Assembly: GCA_016808115.1 (NCBI GenBank)
Contig: JAEQBH010002182.1
Coordinates: forward strand, 1 to 64,000
Direction of reading: 5' to 3'
Length of the DNA stretch: 64,000 bases
DNA from: Tetrastigma voinierianum
Taxonomy: Eukaryota; Streptophyta; Magnoliopsida; Vitales; Vitaceae
Part shown: piece after piece, positions 35,069 through 45,960 of the stretch
How positions within the stretch are numbered: the stretch's first letter is position 1
Layout of the letters: each line of letters begins with the position of its first letter
Program-made: the position numbers and the translations under genes
Notes under the pieces: generated by a model
What the model was told of the DNA's origin: nothing
Databases searched by the model: none
The model's input: the letters and a program-made list of their open reading frames with translations, nothing else

Positions 35069-35752
35069 ATGGGAACTCCGGAAACCTCTCGGGAACCTTG
35101 TCCCGATCGGATCCTTGATGATATCGGCGGTGCCTTTGGCATGGGAGCTGTCGGCGGCTCTGCTTTCCACTTCATCAAGGGCATCTACAACTCCCCAAAA
35201 GGCGAGCGTCTCGTCGGCGGTTCCCAAGCCGTGAGGATGAACGCTCCTCGTGTCGGCGGCAGCTTCGCCGTTTGGGGAGGTCTCTTCTCCGCCTTTGATT
35301 GCACCATGGTCTACGTCCGCCAGAAGGAAGATCCATGGAATTCCATCATATCTGGCGCCGCCACCGGCGGCTTCCTCCAGATGCGTCAGGGTTTTGGCCC
35401 CGCCTCTAGAGCCGCTCTCTTCGGCGGCGTACTATTGGCTCTCATCGAGGGAGCTGGAATCATGCTCAACAAGGTCGTTACCGCTCCTCAGAATCTTCCA
35501 ATGATGACGGAGGAGCCCGTGCCTGGCATGGCTCCCGGTTCCTTTCCCTTGTATCCGGCGGGTCAGTTTCCGGGCATGACTCCGCCTACGCCACCGGCGC
35601 CAGAGCCTTCTTCCTCTGGTTCAAGTTCGTGGTTTGGAGGATTGTTTGGCGGGGGTAAGAAGCAAGAACCGGCTGCAAGTAGTGGAAGCAAGACGGAGAT
35701 TTTAGAGAGCTTCGACGCTCCTACACCGATGCCGACTTTTGATTATAAGTGA
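35069..35752 (+). CDS. TIM17: Mitochondrial import inner membrane translocase subunit TIM17
   Basis: The 227-residue protein is the channel-side subunit of the TIM23 presequence translocase in the inner mitochondrial membrane, which moves proteins with N-terminal presequences into the matrix. The first ~145 residues form the TIM17/22/23 domain with four predicted membrane segments: GGAFGMGAVGGSAFHFIKG, GGSFAVWGGLFSAFDCTMVY, ISGAATGGFLQ and ALFGGVLLALIEGAG. The rest is a Pro/Gly/Ser tail ending TEILESFDAPTPMPTFDYK. The C-terminal extension and intronless structure fit plant TIM17-2-type genes. I chose the ATG at 35069 because plant homologues begin MGTPETSREPCPDRIL; an in-frame ATG at 34931 would add 46 Pro-rich residues unlike the family. 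A frameshifted duplicate lies 14 kb upstream. Confidence 0.95.
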   Translation: MGTPETSREPCPDRILDDIGGAFGMGAVGGSAFHFIKGIYNSPKGERLVGGSQAVRMNAPRVGGSFAVWGGLFSAFDCTMVYVRQKEDPWNSIISGAATGGFLQMRQGFGPASRAALFGGVLLALIEGAGIMLNKVVTAPQNLPMMTEEPVPGMAPGSFPLYPAGQFPGMTPPTPPAPEPSSSGSSSWFGGLFGGGKKQEPAASSGSKTEILESFDAPTPMPTFDYK

Positions 35753-37757
35753 TTATGGGGTTCTGAGGGTTGTTTTCTGGTTAATGACTGAAGGAGGGGT
35801 TAAAATTTATCTGTTATCATGAACTTGGCCTCTGAAATCTAATTTCAACTCTTCTTCCGCAGTTTGCATCACAGAATATAGTTATAGGATTGTATAATAA
35901 TGCTTCCTGGGATTAGATGAGGCTATTTTGAGGGAAGTTAATCTGTGATTTATATTTTCAGCGATTCATATGTAGTCTCTGGTCTCCTTAATGTTGTTTC
36001 GATTTCTTTCATATGAATGGATTCATAAACTTGTGAAAGAAAAGCAGGGATTTTGTCAGTTGTTCTGCTATTCTGGTTGAGAATAATAGAATTAGGTTGC
36101 TTGCTTCTCTTGTATACTTCAAGCCCTGGAGTGGATGAAACAACATTGAAGGTTCAAAGCTGACTATAATGATTATTTTGTGTTATTATATCTGGATTCC
36201 ACTTGATGAATGTTAGTTAATTTCTTTATATTTTTTCTTCATTCTCTGTTAGTTCTGATGATTGGATGGGTTTTTTTATCTTTGGTTGATGTTTTTTTCT
36301 GACATGGGGTAGAAAAGGGAGTGTTGGTCCGCCTGGTTTTGGAGTGGGAAGGAGTAATTGCATTGCCTATACCCATATTTGAGGTGAGTCCTCTGTTCAA
36401 ATGTGAGAATAACTGATGACAAAACCTGTTAGGCACAATTTCATTTTCAGTTTCATGGCCATAGTGAAAGCTCTCATAGACCTGTTTCCTGCTCAAAGAT
36501 TCATATTGATGGAATGGATGGGTTAGAGTTATTTCTTAGCTAAATCCTTGATTTGACAAGGGAGGAAAAATTATTTATTTCTTCTTACCTCAAAGTAACT
36601 ATGTTTAAACATACTAAGATAGAAATCCCAGACAAATCCCAGCATTGGGATGAAAATTAGCGATCTCAGTTCCTGAATCAACCATAGAATTCAATACTTT
36701 AGAGAGGTTTTCCTCCGGTACTAATATATGATTTTCCCACATACAGGTCTTTAACCTTGTGAAAAGTTGGGCTTTCTTATATAAAAGCTGAACCTCTGTT
36801 ATGGTTCTAGTTGATTTATCCCATATACAAAACTGCAACGCACATGCTGAGCATCCTCATTCAATTCAAGCAAGCATTCGTTTCTTGTTTGAAACTTGGA
36901 AATTTTTGTTTCTGAAGTGAACATTCTTTTGTTTCTGGTTAATAAATATTCTTTTATAGGCTAATCATTTGAGGTGATTGGATTTGATTAGCATTAGAAC
37001 AGTTGATCGAATGTGACTTTCAGTTTTACTGCGGGTGCTCATGCTGAATATATTGAATTGTATACGTGATGATTCTGACTTGGTTATTGATTTTGGTTTT
37101 CATCATCAGTACTTCGGATTAAGCCTTTTCTTTGATGAGTGTCCTTCAATAAGATTTCAATTTGCCTTTTTGTTTGGGTTTGCATTATTGGCTCACGGTG
37201 GATGCCCCGTGTGCAAGTTTGGTTGTGTCATGTTTGGGGGGACTTCATTTTATACAGCCTAGAGGAATGGAGTAGTGATGCATTCCAGATATAATATTTC
37301 ATCTTCCATGGATGGGACTTTCATTCTGAGAAGTTTTGTGATTGGATAGGCTGGCTATAGCTGATATAATAAGCTTGCACCTTCACTTAGGAGGCGTCAT
37401 AACATTGGTGGTCACTGGCATGTAATGAGAAATTGGCCAGGACCACATATTCCTGCTTCAAATCTGTTTGGGGAATATACCAATTTGTTCTTTAAGAATT
37501 AAGACAGTTCATATATGGTTGGTGGTGTTCCCAGAAATCATCTGTCTTGCTTACATTACATGTTTTGATCCTTGTAAGTTCAGTCTCAGTGGAAATGAAG
37601 TCCATCAGAGATACTGCGTCTTCTTCTACCCCTTCCAGTTTTCTTTCTTCTGTGTTGTTTTGTTTTGTTACCGGATTCTGAGTGCCCTCGTAATTGTAGT
37701 TTTCGCCAGAAAAAAGTACCCTCATTTCATTGACATGAAAAGAATCTGTTAGGATCA
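35753..37757 (+). other. TIM17 3' region and spacer
   Basis: The first ~1.2 kb parallels the flank of the TIM17 pseudogene. No other coding sequence is recognised; the plus-strand frames around 37035-37752 look like chance ORFs. Confidence 0.6.
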
Positions 37758-38126
37758 AGGATGAAAATATCGGTTTCGACGGATATATCGGTATTTGGAT
37801 TTTACGGATATATCATATATATATCGGAGATGAATATTTTTACATGAATATCGATATATAGAAAATTAAACTGTTGTGATCAATTTATAATCGTTGGATC
37901 AAGACAGGATTTTAAATATGATCATTTAAATATATATTCCGATATATCTCGAATATTTTACCAAAAAATTAAACTAACGCGCGCGTGTATCACATACTTG
38001 AGATTTCCACGATATATCGGTCTAAAATCGATATATCGACGATATATCACCGATATCATGTCGAACATCACCGATATCCGATTTATCAGATATATATCGA
38101 TGGATATATTAGATATTTTTATCCCT
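37758..38126. mobile_element. MITE-like repeat dense in GATATATC palindromes
   Basis: About 370 bp with similar inverted ends: AGGATGAAAATATC at the left and GATATTTTTATCCCT at the right. Inside, GATATATCG, CGATATATCG and CCGATATC recur in both orientations, so long stretches can fold. No coding potential. A weak flank repeat, TTAGGATCA at the left and TTAGGACCA eight bases past the right end, might be the target duplication. The family is not identified. Confidence 0.5.
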
Positions 38127-38639
38127 GGTTAGAATTAGGACCAGAGTCTTCTTGAAGAGGCACTTATTTTTTTGAACCGCTCATATTATTTCTGATTGAT
38201 AATCCGATTGGCTAATCTTCTTCTTATGATTAGTTTTTGTAGCTGAGTCATATTTAAGTAAGGAAAAAACCGAAATTGCCCAAATTTACTGGAAAGAACT
38301 AGTAGACTTATTAATATATTAGTTGTAATCTGCCATATTCTTGTTCTTTTTCATAGTTTAGATGGGAGGTTTATAACTTTATACTTAAAAAAGGTTGTGT
38401 GTTTTCTTACTTTTTTTTTTTTTTTTGATGCTTTATTATAAAATTGTTTTTGCTCAATATGAAAATTTAATGTTTTTATTTTTTAATGTGAAAAAAAAAG
38501 CTGCTGTTTAATTTAAATTCCAGTTATAACTAAATAAAATTAGACACTTACATTGGGGTATTCAAAAATTGATATTTTTAATTGTATTCTGATTATTTCT
38601 ATAATTGAAAAATGGAAAGATATATAATATATCCTCTCC
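38127..38639. other. AT-rich spacer
   Basis: No gene or repeat family recognised. Confidence 0.5.
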
Positions 38640-39609
38640 CTTAGGGGATTTAACTAGTTGCGGCGGTTGCCTGACAGTAGTTATGGCTGGCTGCTACTAT
38701 AAAGCCTATTAACAGCATGGACGCTGGACGATGAGTCATGGCCAACACGGCGAGTATTTAAGTGCTTGATGTCTAAATGACGGCCGGACGGCAGGATGAC
38801 GCGCTGGGCCGCGCCAGAGCTGGGCGGGCTCACGCCTGCAGAAGGCGGGCCTCGACGGCCCAAAGGCTGGCCTGCTGCCCCACCGGGCTCCCTCCTTTTC
38901 CTCCTCTCCCTTCCCCCACTCTCCCCCTGCGCCCTTCCCCCAGCTGTTATTACTACTCCCTCCCATCCCCTTTTTTTTTTTTTTAAAGAAAAAATTGATA
39001 TATCTCTAAAATAAAAATATTATACAAATATTAAAAAAATTAACTAGAAGAGGGGGGTTTTAATATTTTAAAATTTTTGACAAGCGGTTTCAATAATATG
39101 AAATATTTTTTCTACAATAAAGTAATTTTAAAATAAAGAAAAGTCATTTTTTAAAAATATTAATTTTGCCAATATATAAATATTTTAATAAAGTAATCAA
39201 AATAATAGTATGTCTATATTTTTTACAACAAAATATTTTCTTATAAAAGTATATAAAAACTATTATTTTTCAAAGCTTAAAAAACTATTATTATATTTAT
39301 AATTAATTTATAGTTATTTGTATTTTCATCGAGACCCCTTACTTCAGAATAAGAATGGTCATGGTAACAAAATGCATGAAAAGCATGCAGTAGACATCCT
39401 GGTGCTCGGAGTGTTGCGACGAACCCAGATTTAAACGTCAACACGGTGTTTATAAAATATTTTTTTTAGTATAACATTTTATTAATAATTTTAATACTGA
39501 TACAGACAACAAGATCTTCTTTCTACCCATATGCACCACAAGAAAAACTTGGCCAAATATACTTTAATTTTTCGATATAATATAAATAATTTTAGAAAAT
39601 AATAAAAGA

Positions 39610-40530
39610 AATAAAAGCAAAATGTAAAATTTGTGGCAAATTTCTTAGTGGTGGATCAAATTCGCACAAATCATTTAAAAGACACAAATGAACAATTAAA
39701 ACTAAGCATAACGTATATTAGAATGAGACAAGTAATGAGGCAAAGATGAACGGAATTTAAACATTTTCTAGCGATGAAATTGGTTTACGTGAATTTAACG
39801 ACATTATATAATGTTAGCTGAATAACCTTTAATACGATTAAATGATGATTATTCAAAACCATTCAAACATTGGATTAATCCTCAATTCAAAGGGCTTCAT
39901 TCTAAATATCGTTAAAATAGATATTATGAAAAAAATTTCAAATGTAATCTAAAATTTAAAACACATTTCGCAAATTTTAAAATAAAATTTGTTTAACATA
40001 TGATATTCGTGACATCTTTAATTTACAAGTGCTTTTAATATGTGACATCGTCATTATATAGATAAGGAATTTGGACAAGTTAAATAAAACAATAATTTCA
40101 TTTAAAACAATAAATACTCCACATAATGGTAAAATATGCTAACTTTAATAACGATTTAAATTATAGATTTAGGTATTCGCGATAAAATATTTACAATAAC
40201 ATTGATAACGCTCAAATAATTACGTGAAGAATACAAAGATTAAAAGATTTCTAAGAAATAAAAGATTTATCATGCAAAATTATTTCACGACGCTATTACA
40301 TTATTATTTTAAATTGATTAGAAGACTGATTAAAACAAATGATAAAGACATTAGAAAAATTAGAGACATTGCATATAATATTAATTGTTCCCAAGCAAAA
40401 CATGAATTATTTTTTGATTGTTGCAAAATTGTAAATATGATGCTAAAAATATGTTTTTAGACATACCAACTAAGATAAAATTTCTACTTATAAGCCTTTA
40501 CAAATATTACAAAATATAAAAAGAAGACAC
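39610..40530 (+). pseudogene. hAT transposase relic
   Basis: At ~39618 the plus strand reads KCKICGKFLSGGSNSHKSFK and RHK before a stop, a BED zinc finger with CX2C and a late His (KCKxCGK.LS.GSNS). At ~40224-40460 it reads IRKIRDIAYNINCSQAKHEL, matching the segment ahead of the hAT catalytic region. At ~40455 LDIPTKIKF in another frame resembles the conserved LDVPTRWNST. All in different frames with many stops, so ancient. Confidence 0.65.
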
Positions 40531-41040
40531 CATACTAAACGCAATTATCTAATAATATTGATTAGATGTCACGTATTAAACGACAGACGGCGACATCGCG
40601 GACCTCTCTACGAGATCTTTTTGAAATTTTTGATACTTCAACAAATATTTTTCAGAATAGCCAGACATATTATCCAACTTCACATCGGCCATTATCACAC
40701 GATCATGTTCGGTGTTCGAATCCAATGCTACCGATACAAGAACTTAAAATATCAAGCATACGAAATCTGATTCAAAGATAATTCTCCCATCACTTAAAAT
40801 AACGATTAAAATATTTTATTTAAATGTATATCAGATTTTTATTTTCCACAATAGTTATTAACGACGGACAACAAGAAAGTGCAACCCACGTGACATACTT
40901 ATTTCGTGAAATATTTCAGAACTTTTCATACATTTCTAAACGTAATTATATTTGATTAATAAAATTTAAAATGATGTATTTTTTATTTTGAATTATTTTT
41001 GCTTACTTTTTATTTAACTTTTTGAATATAATTTAAATAA
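40531..41040. other. AT-rich part of the hAT relic, unassigned
   Basis: One plus-strand frame (40558-40781) remains open for 70 residues but matches no hAT motif I know. Confidence 0.4.
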
Positions 41041-41595
41041 AACCTATATGGAGTGACGGCTTTAAAGTGCTTTTGCTGCCTATAGACTGGCTAGACTACC
41101 TTCCATTCGCCTCTGGGTGCTTAACCTGCTTTGGGCGAGCCTCGACTGCCGGGGCGCCGACGGCTCAGGCGGCCTGGACGGCGGACGCGGCCACAGCCTG
41201 CCCCCACGACCCGGCCACACGCGACCAACGGGCCGAGCTGCCGAACGAAGCCTCACGCCCGGCCCGTCTTAACTGCCCTGCCGGCCGGCCTCGGCCGGCC
41301 GCTGCCCATCTGACTCACGCCCAAACGGCCTCGGCCTCCGGCGGCATCCGAATTTCCCCTTATTTTCTGGCTTACTCGTTAGAAAAATTGAACTTGCAAA
41401 ATGAGAGGGATCATTTTGATAAATTGAAATCAATTTCAATATATTTATTTTAAAAATAAATAAATTCTACCCAAATAATGATTTTGTTCTCAGTTTGACA
41501 AAATTAGCAAAAGTAATTTTGTTTGAGAATTATCCCTTGGACAGTGCCATGGGGGGATATTATGTTATGAGAAATAAAAGTAAAAATAGAGGAAA

Positions 41596-41715
41596 GTGAG
41601 GGCTGATGCCATCCCTGAGGCTGTTGCTCAACTTGCTCTCACTCCCCACCTTCGTTCCCAATCCACCACAATCTCCCTTACCTCCGGGGGAATTATCGCC
41701 CATCTCCGCCGCTCC
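41596..41715 (+). other. Open in-frame extension upstream of the HIBADH-like start
   Basis: Forty codons in frame with the dehydrogenase lack ATG but include LRSQSTTISLTSGG and HLRRS, Arg/Ser-rich and acid-poor near the gene, as in mitochondrial presequences. A GTG opens it. An ATG at 41606 in a different frame starts MPSLRLLLNLLSL, also presequence-like, and overlaps the gene. A small indel could join them; as it stands the frame does not. Confidence 0.5.
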
Positions 41716-42654
41716 ATGGCCACCGCTGCCGTCGCCGAACCCGTTTCGCCGGCCAAAACCCGCGTCGGTTGGATTGGGACCGGCGTGATGGGCCGGTCGA
41801 TGTGCGCTCATCTGATGAAAGCAGGTTATACTGTTACCGTCTTCAACCGGACCATCTCCAAGGCACAGCCCCTCCTCGATATGGGGGCTCACCTTGCCTC
41901 CTCTCCTCTTGCTGTCGCTTCCCAATCCGACGTCGTTTTCTCCATCGTCGGATTCCCCTCCGACGTCCGCTCTGTCCTCCTTGACCCTTCCTCCGGCGCC
42001 CTCTCCGGCCTTCGTCCCGGTGGGGTCCTCGTCGATATGACCACCTCTGATCCTTCACTCGCTGCGGAAATCGCCCTCCGCTGTCTCCGTAATAAGCCCG
42101 TCGACGCCCCCGTCTCCGGCGGAGACCGGGGCGCCAAGAACGCCACCCTTGCTATCTTCGCCGGCGGGGACGAGTCCGTCGTCAACCGCCTGAACCCCTT
42201 GTTTTCCCATCTGGGCAAGGTCAACTACATGGGCGGCCCCGGAAAAGGGCAATACGCGAAGCTCGGGAACCAAATCACCATTGCTTCGACTATGCTTGGA
42301 CTGGTAGAAGGGATGATGTATGCTCACAAATCTGGTCTCGATGTGGGTTTGTTTTTGAACGCCATTTCCACTGGCGCTGCCGGCTCAAAGTCGTTGGACT
42401 TGTATGGGAGTAGGATTTTGAAGAGGGATTTCGAGCCTGGTTTCTTTGTTAATCACTTCATTAAGGATTTAGGGATATGTTTGATTGAATGTCAAAAAAT
42501 GGGGCTATCTCTTCCTGGTTTGGCACTCGCTCAGCAGCTCTATCTCTCACTCAAGGCTCATGGTGAGGGCAATTTGGGCACCCAAGCTCTTATCTTGACG
42601 CTCGAGCGTCTGAATAACGTTACTCTTCCACCTTCTTCTGCTCCTTCATCTTAG
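41716..42654 (+). CDS. 3-hydroxyisobutyrate dehydrogenase-like protein (NAD(P)-dependent)
   Basis: A 312-residue beta-hydroxyacid dehydrogenase, closest to plant HIBADH-like proteins such as Arabidopsis At4g29120. The N-terminal Rossmann fold has GWIGTGVMG (residues ~18-26) as cofactor loop. DAPVSGGDRGAKNATL near residue 130 forms the substrate-binding signature. GKGQYAKLGNQITIAS near residue 180 holds the catalytic Lys. The helical C-terminal domain (GLVEGMMYAHKSGLD, FVNHFIKDLGICL) and LERLNNV end match the family. Family members reduce or oxidise small hydroxyacids; the real substrate is unknown. The ATG at 41716 is the only in-frame ATG before the Rossmann fold; the frame is open a further 40 codons upstream to a TAG at 41587, so a mitochondrial presequence could be missed. 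No intron. Confidence 0.9.
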   Translation: MATAAVAEPVSPAKTRVGWIGTGVMGRSMCAHLMKAGYTVTVFNRTISKAQPLLDMGAHLASSPLAVASQSDVVFSIVGFPSDVRSVLLDPSSGALSGLRPGGVLVDMTTSDPSLAAEIALRCLRNKPVDAPVSGGDRGAKNATLAIFAGGDESVVNRLNPLFSHLGKVNYMGGPGKGQYAKLGNQITIASTMLGLVEGMMYAHKSGLDVGLFLNAISTGAAGSKSLDLYGSRILKRDFEPGFFVNHFIKDLGICLIECQKMGLSLPGLALAQQLYLSLKAHGEGNLGTQALILTLERLNNVTLPPSSAPSS

Positions 42655-43821
42655 ATCGGTCGGTATAAGAATTTGATCTTGATGCTATGCTATTATTAAT
42701 GTAATTGGGTGTTGGCTTCCGTTAATTCGGAGTTATATGCTTGCTGATAAACGGTCTGGTAACTCCCTTGAATATCTTGTAATTGAGCTTGCAATAAGTG
42801 TTTGATAGATCTCTCTTCTGCATTGTGTTTCATTTGTTTTCTTTTTTCTTTTTCTAGATACAGTAGAAGTTTCTTTTTCCTTTTTCTTAAATGTCCATAT
42901 TGCATATAGGGGTTGGAAACTTAAGCCACTAAGAGCATAAGTTCTAATTATGTAGTGAAGATGGATTTTCCGATGACGGAGAGAATGTAGGAGATAGAAG
43001 AACGTAAGGAAGCAAGTAGAGATACATGTAAAGAAATTATGCCCGTCTATGAAAGGATTCTTGGTATACAATTCTTTTTGATAGGCAAATAAAGTTGTGA
43101 ACCACACCTAGCTAAAAAAGGAGGCTCACTCCATGAGCAGAGGTATAGAAAGGGAATCCACAATGTTGAATTTTTTCAGAGTTATTACTCTTAGGTCATG
43201 CTGGTGGCAGAATGTAAGCCTCATATGAAACCTGATTGTGCAATGCCCCAACAAAAAAAATGCACCTTTGTGGCCTTGGGCACAAGTATATTGTGCAATT
43301 TTACAAGATTTTCAAACTATGGTCTTTGGTGCACTAACAACATGGTTGAGTTAACATCTTGCTTATTTGAAACCCATGGTTTGAGGTCTAAGCGAGCGTC
43401 TAAACTAGTAAGGTAAAGATGAGGAGAACCCACCAGGTTTTTTACTATATGCTCCCAAACATATGAGAAAAAGAGTGTTCTTCTTGAGCCTTTTTTCCTT
43501 TTTCCTTTTTGCCTGGAATCAAACCTGTAACATCCTCAGTCCCTTGCCATCTGAGTCAGGCCTTATGGAATCTCATAAAGCTTTTCTATTAATGCATTGA
43601 TGCCAAGCCAAGCTTGATGCAAATTGCATTCCAAGTGAAGCCATTAAAGGATAGGCTAAATAATCATTTCTGAATCAATGAATGCTTCTTTTCTGTGTCT
43701 TTGATCAATGGTTCCGAACCCCATGTCACGAGAAGATGGAGTTTTAACAAGACCCCCTTTTTTTTGTTAAAATATTTTTCTGCATATTGATGCTGGATGA
43801 TGACCTGATAATGGATACAAT
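42655..43821. other. HIBADH-like 3' region and spacer
   Basis: 3' flank of the gene, no other gene recognised. Confidence 0.5.
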
Positions 43822-44627
43822 ATGATATGTCACATCCTGTCTTCGAAAGACCTTTTAATGATTGGGAAATGGAGGAGGTTGAGAGGTTTCTTCTTGTTCT
43901 TCACAATAAGAAAATTAGGCCAGCTCAAGAGGATTGCCTTATGTTAAAGGAGACTAGCCTAATGGTTTCGCAAATAAACCCTTTTCATGTATCGAAAGCT
44001 AATGCATTTTCCCCCTACAGATTTCCCTTGGTATTCCATTTGGAACCCGCCGCTCCCTGCCCTGGCTTTTCGTCGCTTCCTGTGGTAAGGTGCTTACTTG
44101 ACCAATTAAAAAGAAGTGATTCAATTGTGAACAGCGTTTTTTACGCAATAAGAGAGTGAAACAATAAACCATTTGCTTATCCATTGTTCGATCGCCTAAG
44201 ATGTTATGGAACCCGTTGTCAGGGCCATTGTGGATTATAACCTGGGTGTTCCCATTAATCTGCTCGCCAAGCCCTCTCTTGCATGGTGGCAAAGTGCTAG
44301 AGTTGGTAAAAAGCGAAAGTGTTTGGATGGCGGCCCTCTTTGTTTATTTTGACTCGGTGGAATGAAAGGAACAGGCGCTTTTGATAATGAGATCCTCCGC
44401 TGTGGATGAAATCCTTTGTTCACCTTATGGTCTCTGGCTAAGATGTTTAGTGGTGATAACTTGCTCCTTTTTGCTGATTTTTTAACTTGGTTAGTATAGG
44501 TGAGTAGGTGGTGTTCTCCCCTTTTGTACTCCTCTTGTGTACTCTTTGGGAGCTATGTGCTCGTTTTTTCAATAGATATTCTGCTTTTACTGATTAAAAA
44601 AAAAAAAAAAATGATATGTCACATCCT
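43822..44627 (+). mobile_element. 5'-truncated LINE insertion with 17-bp target duplication
   Basis: ATGATATGTCACATCCT is present at 43822-43838 and again at 44611-44627. Between lie 772 bp ending in 15 A residues (44596-44610). The insert's plus-strand frame reads VFERPFNDWEMEEVERFLLV, then a decayed RVT zinc-binding domain (NRCFL.NK-like and HLLIHC-like words near 44120-44185). This is the C-terminal end of a plant LINE reverse transcriptase. Long direct repeats plus poly(A) and 5' truncation are signs of target-primed reverse transcription. Confidence 0.85.
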
Positions 44628-45301
44628 AATTATTGTGAAGAAATCCTACTATAAATCACAAGCTGCATATGATGAGCCAAACATTGAGTGGCTATGATTC
44701 GTCATGACATATTTTACATTTTTTGGTCAAGCATTTACATGTCATTCTTCGTCAAAACCTTTTTTATTTGATAGATGAACCGAGCAAATATATATTAACA
44801 AAAGAGAGGAGTGAGCTAGGAAACCCCATAGTATACACGGAGTACACAGGGAGGAAATTGGCCTATACAAAAAAGGCGAAAGACTTACCACCCACGAGAA
44901 AACCTATAGAATGCACAAAAGAATTCTTACAATAGAGCATTCCTCTTGCTCAATAGACCTTACCCAAGAGAATGTTTTATCAAAACCCTAGCATCCCAAA
45001 TCCTAAAAACTCAAATGCCCTATTGCTGAGATTGAGAACTATTTGGTTTTGTATCCAATTTGGCATCACATGAGCATTAACACTAGAATCACTGGAGCAA
45101 TTCCTGTTGAAACTTCACGATAAGAGGGTGTATAGGGATAAGGAAGACAAGATGGTTTGAGCAGAGTAAGAGTGATAAGTTTTCAGTCGAATACCTCTGC
45201 TTTTCTTTGGAGCTGGGTGACCCAATTCTGTTTCTGATGAGTATCATTGGGAGGTCGTGCATGCCACCTGAGGTACATTCTTAGGTTGGGAGGCAACCTG
45301 G
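44628..45301. other. Spacer with possible older retroelement tail
   Basis: The stretch 44753-45100 is open for 70 residues on the plus strand and starts with TTTTTTATTTGATAGATGAA, which might be the poly(T) end of a LINE on the minus strand. I do not recognise a protein in it. Confidence 0.35.
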
Positions 45302-45429
45302 GGAAAGCCTTAACTTAGGATTTGATCCAGAGAAATCCATCAAAAAAAAAAAAAAAAAGAACTTAGGAAAGCCTTAACTTAGGATTTGATCCAGAGAAAT
45401 CCATCAAAAAAAAAAAAAAAAAGAACTTA
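45302..45429 (+). repeat. Identical 64-bp tandem duplication with poly(A)
   Basis: The unit GGAAAGCCTTAACTTAGG through 17 A residues and GAACTTA occurs twice in a row (45302-45365 and 45366-45429) without any difference that I can see, including the length of both A-runs. Confidence 0.9.
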
Positions 45430-45439
45430 GGATTAGATC

Positions 45440-45960
45440 TAGAAAATGGGGTGGTGTTTGACAAACGTATGTTTTTTTTCTATTGTGAGGATGAATCCGT
45501 TGATCACATCCTTATCCATTGTGTTAAGACGAGTGTTCTATGAAAACTGCCTTTTTCTCTCTTGGGAGTGTCTTGGGAGCTATCCTTTCTAGTTAGGGAG
45601 ACAATCCAAGGTGGCACGTTTCCTTTTTGGGTAGAAATGTTAAATGGCTTACAAGGTTGCCCTGTTATGCATCTTTTGGACAATTGGAAAGAAAGAAACA
45701 TGATTGTTTTTTCTAACTTGATGTTTTTGAAACCAATGGGCAAAAAAAAAAATCTTCTGTTTGTAATTTGTGGTCTTGGTTTCGGGGGTGTATGTAGACG
45801 GGGCTATATCTAATTAAAGTTTACTGGATTGCTTGCATTCACAAATAGCATGTTTCTTGCTTCCGTTCTGTTGGTTTTGCATCTTGGCAGCCAGTATATC
45901 CTTTATTTTTTATATTCTATTTGTTTTTACCTCATAGAAAAAAAGGAACATTAAATTCTT
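45440..45960 (+). pseudogene. Second LINE fragment (RVT zinc-binding domain)
   Basis: The plus strand reads FFCYCEDESVDHILIHCVKT in one frame and LFLLGVSW/SWELSFLVRE in the next, followed by LDNWKERNMIVFSNLMF. CX2C...HX4C and the LDNWKERN-like end match the C-terminal zf-RVT segment of plant LINEs. Frames shift near 45540. Boundaries and target duplication not visible. Confidence 0.75.

Larger units (their letters stand above)
38640..41400 (+). mobile_element. hAT transposon relic with GC-rich arms (limits approximate)
   Basis: An AT-rich core (39010-41040) with hAT transposase remnants lies between two strongly GC-rich segments (38770-38950 and 41110-41350). Both arms are full of GGCC, GGCCG and GCCTCGAC words. 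Such subterminal GC-rich repeats occur in some plant hAT elements. I could not find a clear terminal inverted repeat or 8-bp target duplication, so ends are guesses. ORFs in the arms are compositional. Confidence 0.5.

Noticed and set aside
40700..40740. tRNA-like TTCGAATCC
   Set aside because: No matching T-stem or acceptor pairing and no A box upstream.
41067..41453. 128-residue plus-strand Ala/Pro-rich ORF
   Set aside because: Lies in a GC-rich arm of the hAT relic; no start context or domain, compositional.
41889..42224. Minus-strand ORFs inside the HIBADH-like gene
   Set aside because: Arg/Glu-rich shadows of a GC-rich coding sequence.
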